In this document: in pieces, positions 1 to 5,109 of the stretch
How positions within the stretch are numbered: position 1 is the first letter of the stretch
Layout of the letters: the number at the start of each line of letters is the position of its first letter
DNA from: Alphaproteobacteria bacterium
GTDB taxonomy: Bacteria > Pseudomonadota > Alphaproteobacteria > Reyranellales > Reyranellaceae
Assembly (NCBI GenBank): GCA_005884705.1
Contig: VBAF01000137.1
Span: forward strand, 1-5,169
Direction: 5' to 3'
DNA length: 5,169 bases
Notes under the pieces: model-generated
Database searches by the model: none
Told to the model about the DNA's origin: nothing
What the model saw: the letters and a program-made list of their open reading frames with translations, nothing else
Made by a program: the position numbers and the translations under genes

Positions 1-836
1 ACAAGGAAGGCCTGTCGCTGCGGCCGATCTCGATCGTCGACGCGGCCGGCTTGCTGTTCTTCTCGTTCAGCGACACCCCGCCCGATTTCTCGGACGCCCT
101 GGCCACGATCCGGCGCAAGATGAAGCCGCATGCCATCGGGCGCGCCAAGATCGCGCATCAGGCCGACTACGTCGTCAAGGCGAACTGGAAGATCGTGTTC
201 GAGAACAATCGCGAGTGCTACCACTGCCCACCCAATCACAAGGAATACAATTCGGCGGCGTATGACGTACAGCGCGACGCGGCGATGCTCGATCCCAGCC
301 TGCAGCCGGACATGGATGCCATCGTGGCGCGCGCCAACGCCCGCTTCCGCGCGCTCGGCCTCGACGAAGGCGATGCGATGTCGACCATGACCGGTGCCGC
401 CTTCCGCTGCCACCGCACGCCGGTGATGGAAGGCTCCGTGACCCAAAGCATGGACGGCAAGCCGCTGTGCAACCGCCTGATGGGCGACATCACGGAATGG
501 GACTCAGGCACCTTGCGCACCACCGTGTTTCCCAATTTCTGGCAGCATACCAATTGCGATTATGCCGCCGCCGCCCGGCTGACCCCGCTCGGCCCCGACG
601 AGACGCTGGTGCGCGGCTACTGGCTGGTCGACGGCAAGGCAGTCGAGGGCAAGGATTACACGCTCGAGCGCCTGCTGCCGATCTGGGACGTCACCAACAA
701 GCAGGACTGGACGATCTGCGCCGACCAGCAGCTCGGCGTCAGCTCGCGGGCCTACGTGCCCGGCCCGTTCTCCAAGGTGCGTGAGCGCAACGTGGCGCAT
801 TTCCTCGACTGGTATCTCGGGGAACTGAAGGCGTGA
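1..836 (+). CDS. Rieske-type ring-hydroxylating/N-demethylating oxygenase, alpha subunit (5'-truncated by window edge; quaternary-amine demethylase type)
   Basis: The first complete codon is at position 3 and the frame is open to the window edge. About 277 codons are visible; alpha subunits of this family are usually about 400 residues, so the N-terminal Rieske [2Fe-2S] domain lies mostly outside. Seen: the catalytic-domain motif NWKIVFENNRECYHCPPNH, where E (213-215), H (222-224) and H (237-239) fit the ExxHxxxxH iron-ligand pattern. Asp at 705-707 (KQDW) fits the third ligand of the 2-His-1-carboxylate site. The WLVDGKAVEGKDY, TNKQDW and YVPGPFS blocks and a terminal FxxWYL segment match the GbcA/CntA-like group rather than aromatic dioxygenases. 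Family knowledge: these cytosolic enzymes use O2 and electrons from a separate reductase to demethylate or cleave quaternary amines, releasing formaldehyde in the demethylating cases. The coupled downstream dimethylglycine-dehydrogenase-like gene supports a glycine-betaine-like substrate (inference). Stachydrine, carnitine or another betaine is possible. No reductase gene is in the window. Confidence 0.9.
   Translation, partial: KEGLSLRPISIVDAAGLLFFSFSDTPPDFSDALATIRRKMKPHAIGRAKIAHQADYVVKANWKIVFENNRECYHCPPNHKEYNSAAYDVQRDAAMLDPSLQPDMDAIVARANARFRALGLDEGDAMSTMTGAAFRCHRTPVMEGSVTQSMDGKPLCNRLMGDITEWDSGTLRTTVFPNFWQHTNCDYAAAARLTPLGPDETLVRGYWLVDGKAVEGKDYTLERLLPIWDVTNKQDWTICADQQLGVSSRAYVPGPFSKVRERNVAHFLDWYLGELKA
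819..836 (+). promoter_or_regulatory. Shine-Dalgarno and GTGA translational-coupling junction
   Basis: The TGA stop of the oxygenase gene (834-836) overlaps the GTG start of the next gene (833-835). A GGGGA at 819-823 lies 9 bases before the GTG and suits a Shine-Dalgarno role. This decides the start: GTG at 833 places the FAD-binding beta strand (residues 8-13) right at the N-terminus, as expected in the family. The arrangement implies one mRNA and coupled translation of the two proteins (inference). Confidence 0.75.
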
Positions 837-3253
837 ACCTGCCCACCCAGGCTGAGATCGTCGTTATCGGCGGCGGCGCGATCGGCTGCTCGATAGCCTA
901 CCACCTTGCCAAGCTCGGCCGTCGCGACGTCGTGGTGTTGGAGAAAAGCGGCCTGACGCACGGCTCGACGTGGCACGCCGCCGGCCTCGTCGGCCAGTTG
1001 CGCAGCAAGCGCAACCTGACCCGCCTGATGCAGTACAGCGCCCAGCTTTACGGCCGCCTCGAAGCCGAGACCGGCCAGGCGACCGAGTGGAAGCCGGTCG
1101 GCAGCCTGCGCCTTGCCTCCTCCGCGGAGAGGTGGAGCGAACTCAAGCGCATGACGACGACAGCGCGCAGCTTCGACTTCGAGCTGCACACGCTGTCGCC
1201 CAGGGAGGCGGTCGAGAAATTTCCGCTAATCACGGCCGACGGCATCGTCGGCGCGGTCTTCGTCCCGACCGACGGCTCGGTCGAGCCGTCGAGCCTCACC
1301 ATGGCCTATGCCAAGGGCGCGCGTGCCGGCGGCGTGCGCATCGTCGAGAAGGTGCTGGTGCAGGGCTTCGAGTTCGAGGGCCGCCGCATCAAGCGCGTGC
1401 TCACCGACCAGGGCGCGATCGCCTGCGAGATCGTGGTCAATGCCGCCGGCATCTGGGCGCGCGACGTGGCGAAAATGGCTGGCGTGCAGGTTCCCGCCGG
1501 CGCGGTCGAGCACCAGTACATCATCACCGAGAAGAGCGACGCCATCCCCCGGGGCCTGCCGACGCTGCGCGACCCCGACAGGATCTTCTATCTCAAGCCC
1601 GAACCCGGCGCGCTCGCCATCGGCGGCTGGGAAAAAGGCACGCCGACCTTCGGCAGCACCGGCGTGCCCTTCGACTTCGGCCGCGAACTCTTCCAGGCCA
1701 ACCAGGACCGGCTGGAAGCCTTCATGCTGCCCGCCGCCGAGCGCCTGCCGATCCTGAACGAGATCGGCATCCGCACGGTGATCAATGGCCCGATCCCGAT
1801 CTCGCCCGACGGCGAGCCGATCATGGGTCTGGCGCCCGAGCGCGACAATTTCTACGTCGCCTGCGGCTTCACCTCGGGCATCGCTGCGTCCGGCGGCGCC
1901 GGCAAAGCGATGGCCGAATGGATCGTCGAGGGCGAACCCGGCCTCGATCTCTGGGCTTTCGACGTGCGCCGCTTCGGCAACCATCACATGAGCGCGAAGT
2001 ATCTCGCCGAACGCAGCGTCGACAGCTACTGGCGCTACTACCAGATCCACTATCCGATCGAAGAGCTGTCGAGCGCGCGCGGCGGCCGCCGCTCGCCGCT
2101 CTATCCGATCCTGGCGGCCAGGAACGCGGTGTTCGGCTCGCGCTTCGGCTGGGAACGGCCCAACTGGTTTGCGCCGCCCGGTATCGAGCCGGTCGACAAG
2201 CCGTCGTTCGAGCAGCGGCCGAACTGGTTCAAGCCGGTCGGCGAGGAGTGCCGCGCCGCACGCGAGCGCGCTGTGCTGATCGACCAGAGCTCGTTCTCGA
2301 AATACGAAATCTCGGGGCCGGGCGCCTTTGCCGCCCTGCAGCGGCTTGCCGCCAACGACCTCGACAAGGTACCCGGCGCCCTGGTCTACACCCAGCTCTG
2401 CAACCAGCGCGGCGGCATCGAGGCCGACCTCACCTTCGCCCGCCTCGGCGAAGACCGCTTCTACATGGTGACCGGCAGCGCCTTCGGCGTGCGCGACATG
2501 GGATGGATCCGCCAGCACCTGGCGAGCGACGGATCGGTGACGGTGCAGGAGCTCACCTCGGCGCGCGCCACGATCAATCTCGCCGGCCCGATGGCCCGCC
2601 GGATCCTGGAGAAAGTGGCCGACGGCGACGTGAGCAACGACGCCTTCCCCTACATGACCGCCCGCGAACTGCGCATCGGCTACGCCCCGGTGCTGGCGCT
2701 GCGCGTCACCTATGTCGGCGAACTGGGCTGGGAGCTGCACCTGCCGACCGAATACGCCCAGCATGTCTACGAACTGCTGTGGGCAGCCGGCCGCGAATTC
2801 GACCTCGGCGATGCCGGCTACCGCGCCATCGACTCGTTGCGGCTCGAGAAGCGGTACCTCTACTGGGGATCCGACATCACGCCCGACTACACGCCCTACG
2901 AGGCCGGGCTGGGCTTCGCGGTGTCGCTCAAGAAGAAAGTCGATTTCATCGGCCGGGCCGCGCTCGAGAAGGCAAAGGCGGTCGGTCCGAAGCGCAAGCT
3001 GATCACCTTGCTGGTCGACGAGCCCGTTCAACTCTACGGCGGCGAGGCCATCCGGCGGAACGGAAAGGTCCTGGGCGTCACCTCCTCGGCCGGCTGGGGA
3101 CACACGATCGGCAAGGCCATTGCCTTCGGCTATGTCGCCGCCGACGAGGCGGATCACGCCGACTACGAGATCGAGGCCTTCACCCAGCGACACGCGGCGC
3201 ACCGCATCGACGGCGCCGCGGTCGATCCGCAGCGCGCGAAGATCCTAGCGTAG
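833..3253 (+). CDS. FAD-dependent dimethylglycine/sarcosine dehydrogenase-like protein with C-terminal GcvT (aminomethyltransferase) domain
   Basis: An 806-residue protein starting at GTG and ending at TAG; the length is typical of dimethylglycine dehydrogenases. Domains: N-terminal DAO/FAD fold about residues 8-370, with the dinucleotide motif GGGAIG (Gly13, Gly15, Gly18) and Glu37 at the end of the second strand; a linker (FAO_M-like) about 370-435, continuing into the GWERPNWF segment; GcvT N-domain about 440-690; GcvT C-domain about 700-795. Thr-Trp-His48-Ala-Ala-Gly matches the segment carrying the histidine that binds FAD covalently in mammalian dimethylglycine dehydrogenase. In the GcvT part, GGIEADLTF (Asp532) aligns with the catalytic aspartate region of T-protein, and VGELGWELHLP (Glu630) and the DSLRLEKRYLYWGSDITP block are characteristic. 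Expected role: cytosolic oxidation of an N-methyl amine, with the one-carbon unit transferred to tetrahydrofolate as 5,10-methylene-THF. The upstream Rieske gene suggests it acts on the product of that enzyme. Sarcosine or another N-methyl amine is possible. No signal peptide or membrane segment is seen. Confidence 0.92.
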   Translation: MNLPTQAEIVVIGGGAIGCSIAYHLAKLGRRDVVVLEKSGLTHGSTWHAAGLVGQLRSKRNLTRLMQYSAQLYGRLEAETGQATEWKPVGSLRLASSAERWSELKRMTTTARSFDFELHTLSPREAVEKFPLITADGIVGAVFVPTDGSVEPSSLTMAYAKGARAGGVRIVEKVLVQGFEFEGRRIKRVLTDQGAIACEIVVNAAGIWARDVAKMAGVQVPAGAVEHQYIITEKSDAIPRGLPTLRDPDRIFYLKPEPGALAIGGWEKGTPTFGSTGVPFDFGRELFQANQDRLEAFMLPAAERLPILNEIGIRTVINGPIPISPDGEPIMGLAPERDNFYVACGFTSGIAASGGAGKAMAEWIVEGEPGLDLWAFDVRRFGNHHMSAKYLAERSVDSYWRYYQIHYPIEELSSARGGRRSPLYPILAARNAVFGSRFGWERPNWFAPPGIEPVDKPSFEQRPNWFKPVGEECRAARERAVLIDQSSFSKYEISGPGAFAALQRLAANDLDKVPGALVYTQLCNQRGGIEADLTFARLGEDRFYMVTGSAFGVRDMGWIRQHLASDGSVTVQELTSARATINLAGPMARRILEKVADGDVSNDAFPYMTARELRIGYAPVLALRVTYVGELGWELHLPTEYAQHVYELLWAAGREFDLGDAGYRAIDSLRLEKRYLYWGSDITPDYTPYEAGLGFAVSLKKKVDFIGRAALEKAKAVGPKRKLITLLVDEPVQLYGGEAIRRNGKVLGVTSSAGWGHTIGKAIAFGYVAADEADHADYEIEAFTQRHAAHRIDGAAVDPQRAKILA
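3245..3253. other. Tail-to-tail stop-codon overlap (FAD-GcvT gene / marR-like gene)
   Basis: The + strand TAG at 3251-3253 and the - strand TAG (read from 3247 to 3245) lie within 9 bp, so the two convergent reading frames overlap by 9 bp. There is no hairpin-plus-T-tract terminator between them; any termination signal must lie inside coding sequence or depend on Rho. Confidence 0.85.
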
Positions 3254-3724
3254 CGTCCCGGCCACCGCGCTCAACCAGCGCCGCACGATCTTTTCGTCGT
3301 CCTTGCCCAACAGCCCGCCGAACTGCGCCTCGATCTTGGCGACACGGGCACGGCAGCGCTTGAGCAGCGCCTGGCCCTTCGCCGTCGCATGAAGGCGCAG
3401 GATCCGGCCATGCGTGGCGTGCGCCGTCTTTTCGATCGAGCCGTCGCGTTCGAGATTGCGCACGATCACGTTGATGGTCTGCGGCGTCAGGAAGGTGAGC
3501 TTCGCCAGGTCGGCGCCGGACAGGCCGGGATAGGCGGCGATCATGGTCAGGACGGAGAATTGCGGCGTCGTGACCTCGAGATCGGTCAGCGTTCGATCCA
3601 TGGCGCTGCGCAGGGCGACGCTGGCCTGGCGCAACAGGTAGCCGATATGCCCCTGCGGGCCGCGCTTGGCTTGGCCGACTTGCGGAATGGCGGGCGGGAT
3701 CGCCTGGCGCGTCTTGCGGTTCAT
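3245..3724 (-). CDS. MarR-family winged helix-turn-helix transcriptional regulator
   Basis: A 159-residue protein if it starts at ATG 3724, close to the usual 140-170 residues. Seen: an N-terminal helix about 25-47 (dimerisation region), TTPQFSVL at 52-59, helix-turn-helix about 70-95 (ADLAKLTFLTPQTINVIVRNLERDG), a wing about 97-112, where HGRILRLHAT takes the place of the usual DxRxxxxxLT, and a C-terminal dimerisation helix from about 115. MarR proteins bind palindromic DNA as homodimers and are released by small ligands or oxidation. The only cysteine is Cys124, in the C-terminal helix, so an OhrR-type N-terminal redox cysteine is not seen. The start is uncertain: no good Shine-Dalgarno precedes ATG 3724 and the frame stays open upstream to an ATG at 3796. 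The 3724 start is preferred because longer forms would run through the palindrome and across the neighbour's start. The likely target is its own promoter and the divergent SnoaL-like gene (inference). The ligand is unknown. Confidence 0.92.
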   Translation of the reverse strand: MNRKTRQAIPPAIPQVGQAKRGPQGHIGYLLRQASVALRSAMDRTLTDLEVTTPQFSVLTMIAAYPGLSGADLAKLTFLTPQTINVIVRNLERDGSIEKTAHATHGRILRLHATAKGQALLKRCRARVAKIEAQFGGLLGKDDEKIVRRWLSAVAGTLR

Positions 3725-3739
3725 ATAAGAGTTCTTATA
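3724..3739. promoter_or_regulatory. Perfect 7-2-7 inverted repeat, candidate MarR operator
   Basis: TATAAGA (3724-3730), a GT spacer and TCTTATA (3733-3739) form a perfect 7-bp-arm palindrome in a locally AT-rich stretch of an otherwise GC-rich window. It touches the marR-like start codon and lies in the 53-bp gap between two divergent genes. Size and symmetry fit a site for a dimeric MarR protein. Binding here would cover promoter elements in both directions, giving autorepression plus control of the neighbour (inference). Confidence 0.65.
3734..3739 (-). promoter_or_regulatory. Candidate -10 element for the marR-like gene (near-leaderless transcript)
   Basis: Read on the - strand, TATAAG lies inside the palindrome, with its last base 10 bp from the ATG at 3724. 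A start of transcription about 7 bases downstream would leave a leader of only a few bases, in line with the missing Shine-Dalgarno. No convincing -35 accompanies it, so this is weak inference. Confidence 0.25.
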
Positions 3740-3777
3740 AATTGTCAGAGTTCGATCATAGCACGGAACCACCCGCC

Positions 3778-4236
3778 ATGAATCCCGACCTCGCAAGCCT
3801 CGTCCGCCGCCACCTCGAGGCCGAGAATGCCCACGATCTCGACGGCACGCTGGCGACGCTCCATCCCGAGTGCGCGTTCGAGGACTTCGCGACCGGCCAG
3901 CGCTGGCGCGGCCACGCCGGTGCGGCCGATCATTACCGGCAGTGGTGGGACACCTTCGACGTCGAGGTCCGCCGCGGCCCCGGCCAGCGGCCCTATGTCA
4001 CCACCGACGAATTCTACGTTGCCGAAGCGACCTGGCACGGCAAGCATGTCGGGCCGTTCCTCGGTGTGCCGCCGAGCGGCCGCGCCTTCGTGCAGCCCTT
4101 CGTGGTGATCCTGACATTCCGCGACGGGCTGATGGCGGGCGAGCGCTTCCACTACGACCTCGCCTCGTTGCTGCGCCAGATCGGCGCCGACCCGATCCCC
4201 GCGCTCGGCGGGCTGTCCCACCGGGCTACTGCCTGA
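3778..4236 (+). CDS. SnoaL-like / NTF2-fold small protein (ester-cyclase-like, function unknown)
   Basis: A 152-residue protein from ATG 3778. GGAA at 3765-3768 lies 9 bases upstream as a Shine-Dalgarno, so this start is preferred over an in-frame TTG at 3742 inside the promoter region. Seen: an N-terminal helix with HLEAENAHDLDGTLATLHPECAFED (residues 12-36), typical of the NTF2/SnoaL alpha+beta barrel; a GxxxxxxHY helix (about 45-58); GPFLGVPPSGRAF (92-104), the usual SnoaL-like GxFxGxPPTG block; and a C-terminal HYDLASLLRQIG (125-136), where Asp127 falls at about the position of the SnoaL acid/base aspartate. Known members catalyse cyclisation, isomerisation or hydrolysis of small molecules, but many are uncharacterised, so no reaction is assigned. 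No signal peptide or membrane segment. It is divergent from the marR-like gene and probably controlled by it (inference). Its 3' end overlaps the convergent PEP-mutase-family gene by 11 bp. Confidence 0.85.
   Translation: MNPDLASLVRRHLEAENAHDLDGTLATLHPECAFEDFATGQRWRGHAGAADHYRQWWDTFDVEVRRGPGQRPYVTTDEFYVAEATWHGKHVGPFLGVPPSGRAFVQPFVVILTFRDGLMAGERFHYDLASLLRQIGADPIPALGGLSHRATA
4226..4236. other. Tail-to-tail stop-codon overlap (SnoaL-like gene / PEP-mutase-family gene)
   Basis: The + strand TGA (4234-4236) and the - strand TAG (read 4228 to 4226) give an 11-bp overlap of convergent coding regions. No terminator hairpin is seen at the junction. Confidence 0.85.
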
Positions 4237-5044
4237 ACACCGCCTTGAGGTCCTTGCTCGGCAGCGTGTCGCGCACCCAGGTGAAGCCGCCTTTGTCCTT
4301 CATCTCGCGCGCGCCCTTCATGAAGGCCGCGAGCGCCAGCCGGGACAGCGCGCCGCCGACGCTGAGCCGCTTCACGCCCACCGCCTCCATCTCGACGGCA
4401 CTCAACGCCGGATCGGCGGCGCTCATCACGACATTGATCGGCTTGCCGACCGACGAAGCGACCAGCTTCATGGCCGCCAGATCGCGCAGGCCAGGCGCGT
4501 AGAGCACGTCGGCGCCGGCCTTCTCGAAGGCCTGCAGGCGCCGGATGGTGTCGTCGAGGTCGTTGCGGCCGCGGATCAGGTTCTCGGCGCGCGCCACGAA
4601 GGTGAAGGGTACCGGCAGCGAACGCGCCATCTCGACGCCCGCCGCGACGCGCTCGACCGCATGGCCGAAGTCGTAGATCCGCTCGCCGCTCCAATCCTCG
4701 ATCGAGCCGCCGACGATGCCGACCGCGGCCGCATCGCGCAGGATGGTGGCGGCCTCCCTGGGATCGTCGGCATAGCCGTTCTCGAGGTCGGCATTGACCG
4801 GCAGGTCGGTCGCCTCGGCAATCACGCGGCAATTCTCGAGCAGCTCGGCCCGGCTCACCACGTTCTCGCCGTCGGGCCGGCCGAGTGCATTGGACATGCC
4901 GAGGCTGGTCGTCGCCAGCGCCTCGAAGCCCAGCGAATGCAGCAGCTTGGCGGTGCCCGCATCCCACGGGTTAGGCAGGATCAGGATCCCCGGCTGGGCG
5001 TGCCGCTCCTTGAACAGGCGGCCTTTCTCGGCTTGCGTGCGCAT
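4226..5044 (-). CDS. Isocitrate lyase / phosphoenolpyruvate mutase superfamily protein
   Basis: A 272-residue TIM-barrel protein if it starts at ATG 5044. GGGAA (complement of 5053-5057) lies 8 bases upstream, and the family N-terminus (FKERH, then PGILILPNPWDAGTAKLL, residues 11-35) begins just after. The frame is open upstream to an ATG at 5161, but that 39-residue Arg/Gly-rich extension has no family character. Seen: ALATTSLGMSNALGRPDG (42-59); VNADLENGYAD (83-93), matching the metal/substrate-binding DxDxGYG region with Asp86; GGSIEDW (112-118) with Glu116-Asp117; ARAEN (151-155); and FEKAGADVLYAPG (173-185). The K(K/R)CGH gating loop of isocitrate and methylisocitrate lyases is absent after IED, replaced by SGERIYDFGHAVER. 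Family reactions are Mg2+-dependent C-C or P-C bond cleavage or formation on 2-oxo or dicarboxylic acids. This short group is largely uncharacterised, and calling it PrpB would be unsafe. It is transcribed towards the SnoaL-like gene; no functional link is evident. Confidence 0.9.
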   Translation of the reverse strand: MRTQAEKGRLFKERHAQPGILILPNPWDAGTAKLLHSLGFEALATTSLGMSNALGRPDGENVVSRAELLENCRVIAEATDLPVNADLENGYADDPREAATILRDAAAVGIVGGSIEDWSGERIYDFGHAVERVAAGVEMARSLPVPFTFVARAENLIRGRNDLDDTIRRLQAFEKAGADVLYAPGLRDLAAMKLVASSVGKPINVVMSAADPALSAVEMEAVGVKRLSVGGALSRLALAAFMKGAREMKDKGGFTWVRDTLPSKDLKAVFRQ

Positions 5045-5052
5045 GCCGCACG

Positions 5053-5057
5053 TTCCC
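5053..5057 (-). promoter_or_regulatory. Shine-Dalgarno of the PEP-mutase-family gene
   Basis: GGGAA on the - strand, 8 bases before ATG 5044. It favours this start over the upstream in-frame ATG at 5161. Confidence 0.55.
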
Positions 5058-5082
5058 GCAGAACGCGCGCCGCGGCAACCGG

Positions 5083-5109
5083 ACCGTTTTCGACCGTTTT
5101 CACCGTTTT
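5083..5109. repeat. Three tandem ACCGTTTT direct repeats, helically phased
   Basis: ACCGTTTT occurs at 5083-5090, 5093-5100 and 5102-5109, with start-to-start spacing of 10 and 9 bases, close to one DNA turn. The repeats lie about 40-65 bases upstream of the start codon at 5044 (AAAACGGT on the sense strand of that gene), outside any well-supported coding sequence. They could be a regulator-binding array or leader element; no known regulator is recognised. Confidence 0.6.

Larger units (their letters stand above)
3714..3741 (+). promoter_or_regulatory. Candidate sigma-70-type promoter for the SnoaL-like gene
   Basis: A TTGCGG (3714-3719) and a TATAAA (3736-3741) are separated by 16 bp; the -10 matches the consensus at five of six bases, the -35 only at TTG. 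Transcription would begin near 3748, about 30 bases before the ATG at 3778, leaving room for the ribosome site. The -10 overlaps the right arm of the inverted repeat, so a repressor bound there would block it. This is pattern-based inference. Confidence 0.35.

Noticed and set aside
2152..2240. Near-repeat of PNWFAP and PNWFKP in the FAD-GcvT protein, looking like an internal duplication
   Set aside because: Both segments are normal conserved parts of the linker and GcvT entry in this family (GWERPNWF and a later NWF), so a recent duplication is not needed.
1226..3202. A very long - strand open frame (658 codons) antisense to the FAD-GcvT gene
   Set aside because: Its translation is low-complexity and rich in Ala, Gly, Arg, Asp and Val without any domain, while the opposite strand encodes a complete, well-conserved enzyme. 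Long antisense frames are expected in GC-rich genes.
970..3363. A 797-codon + strand frame shifted relative to the FAD-GcvT gene
   Set aside because: The product is an Arg/Ala/Pro-rich string typical of a shadow frame and runs through the convergent marR-like gene.
3742..3777. TTG-initiated N-terminal extension of the SnoaL-like protein
   Set aside because: The ATG at 3778 has a well-spaced GGAA ribosome site, the extra 12 residues overlap the promoter region, and the SnoaL fold begins after the ATG.
3797..4221. Overlapping alternative frames on both strands across the SnoaL-like gene
   Set aside because: They have compositions typical of frame shadows and no recognisable motifs; the SnoaL-like frame explains the region.
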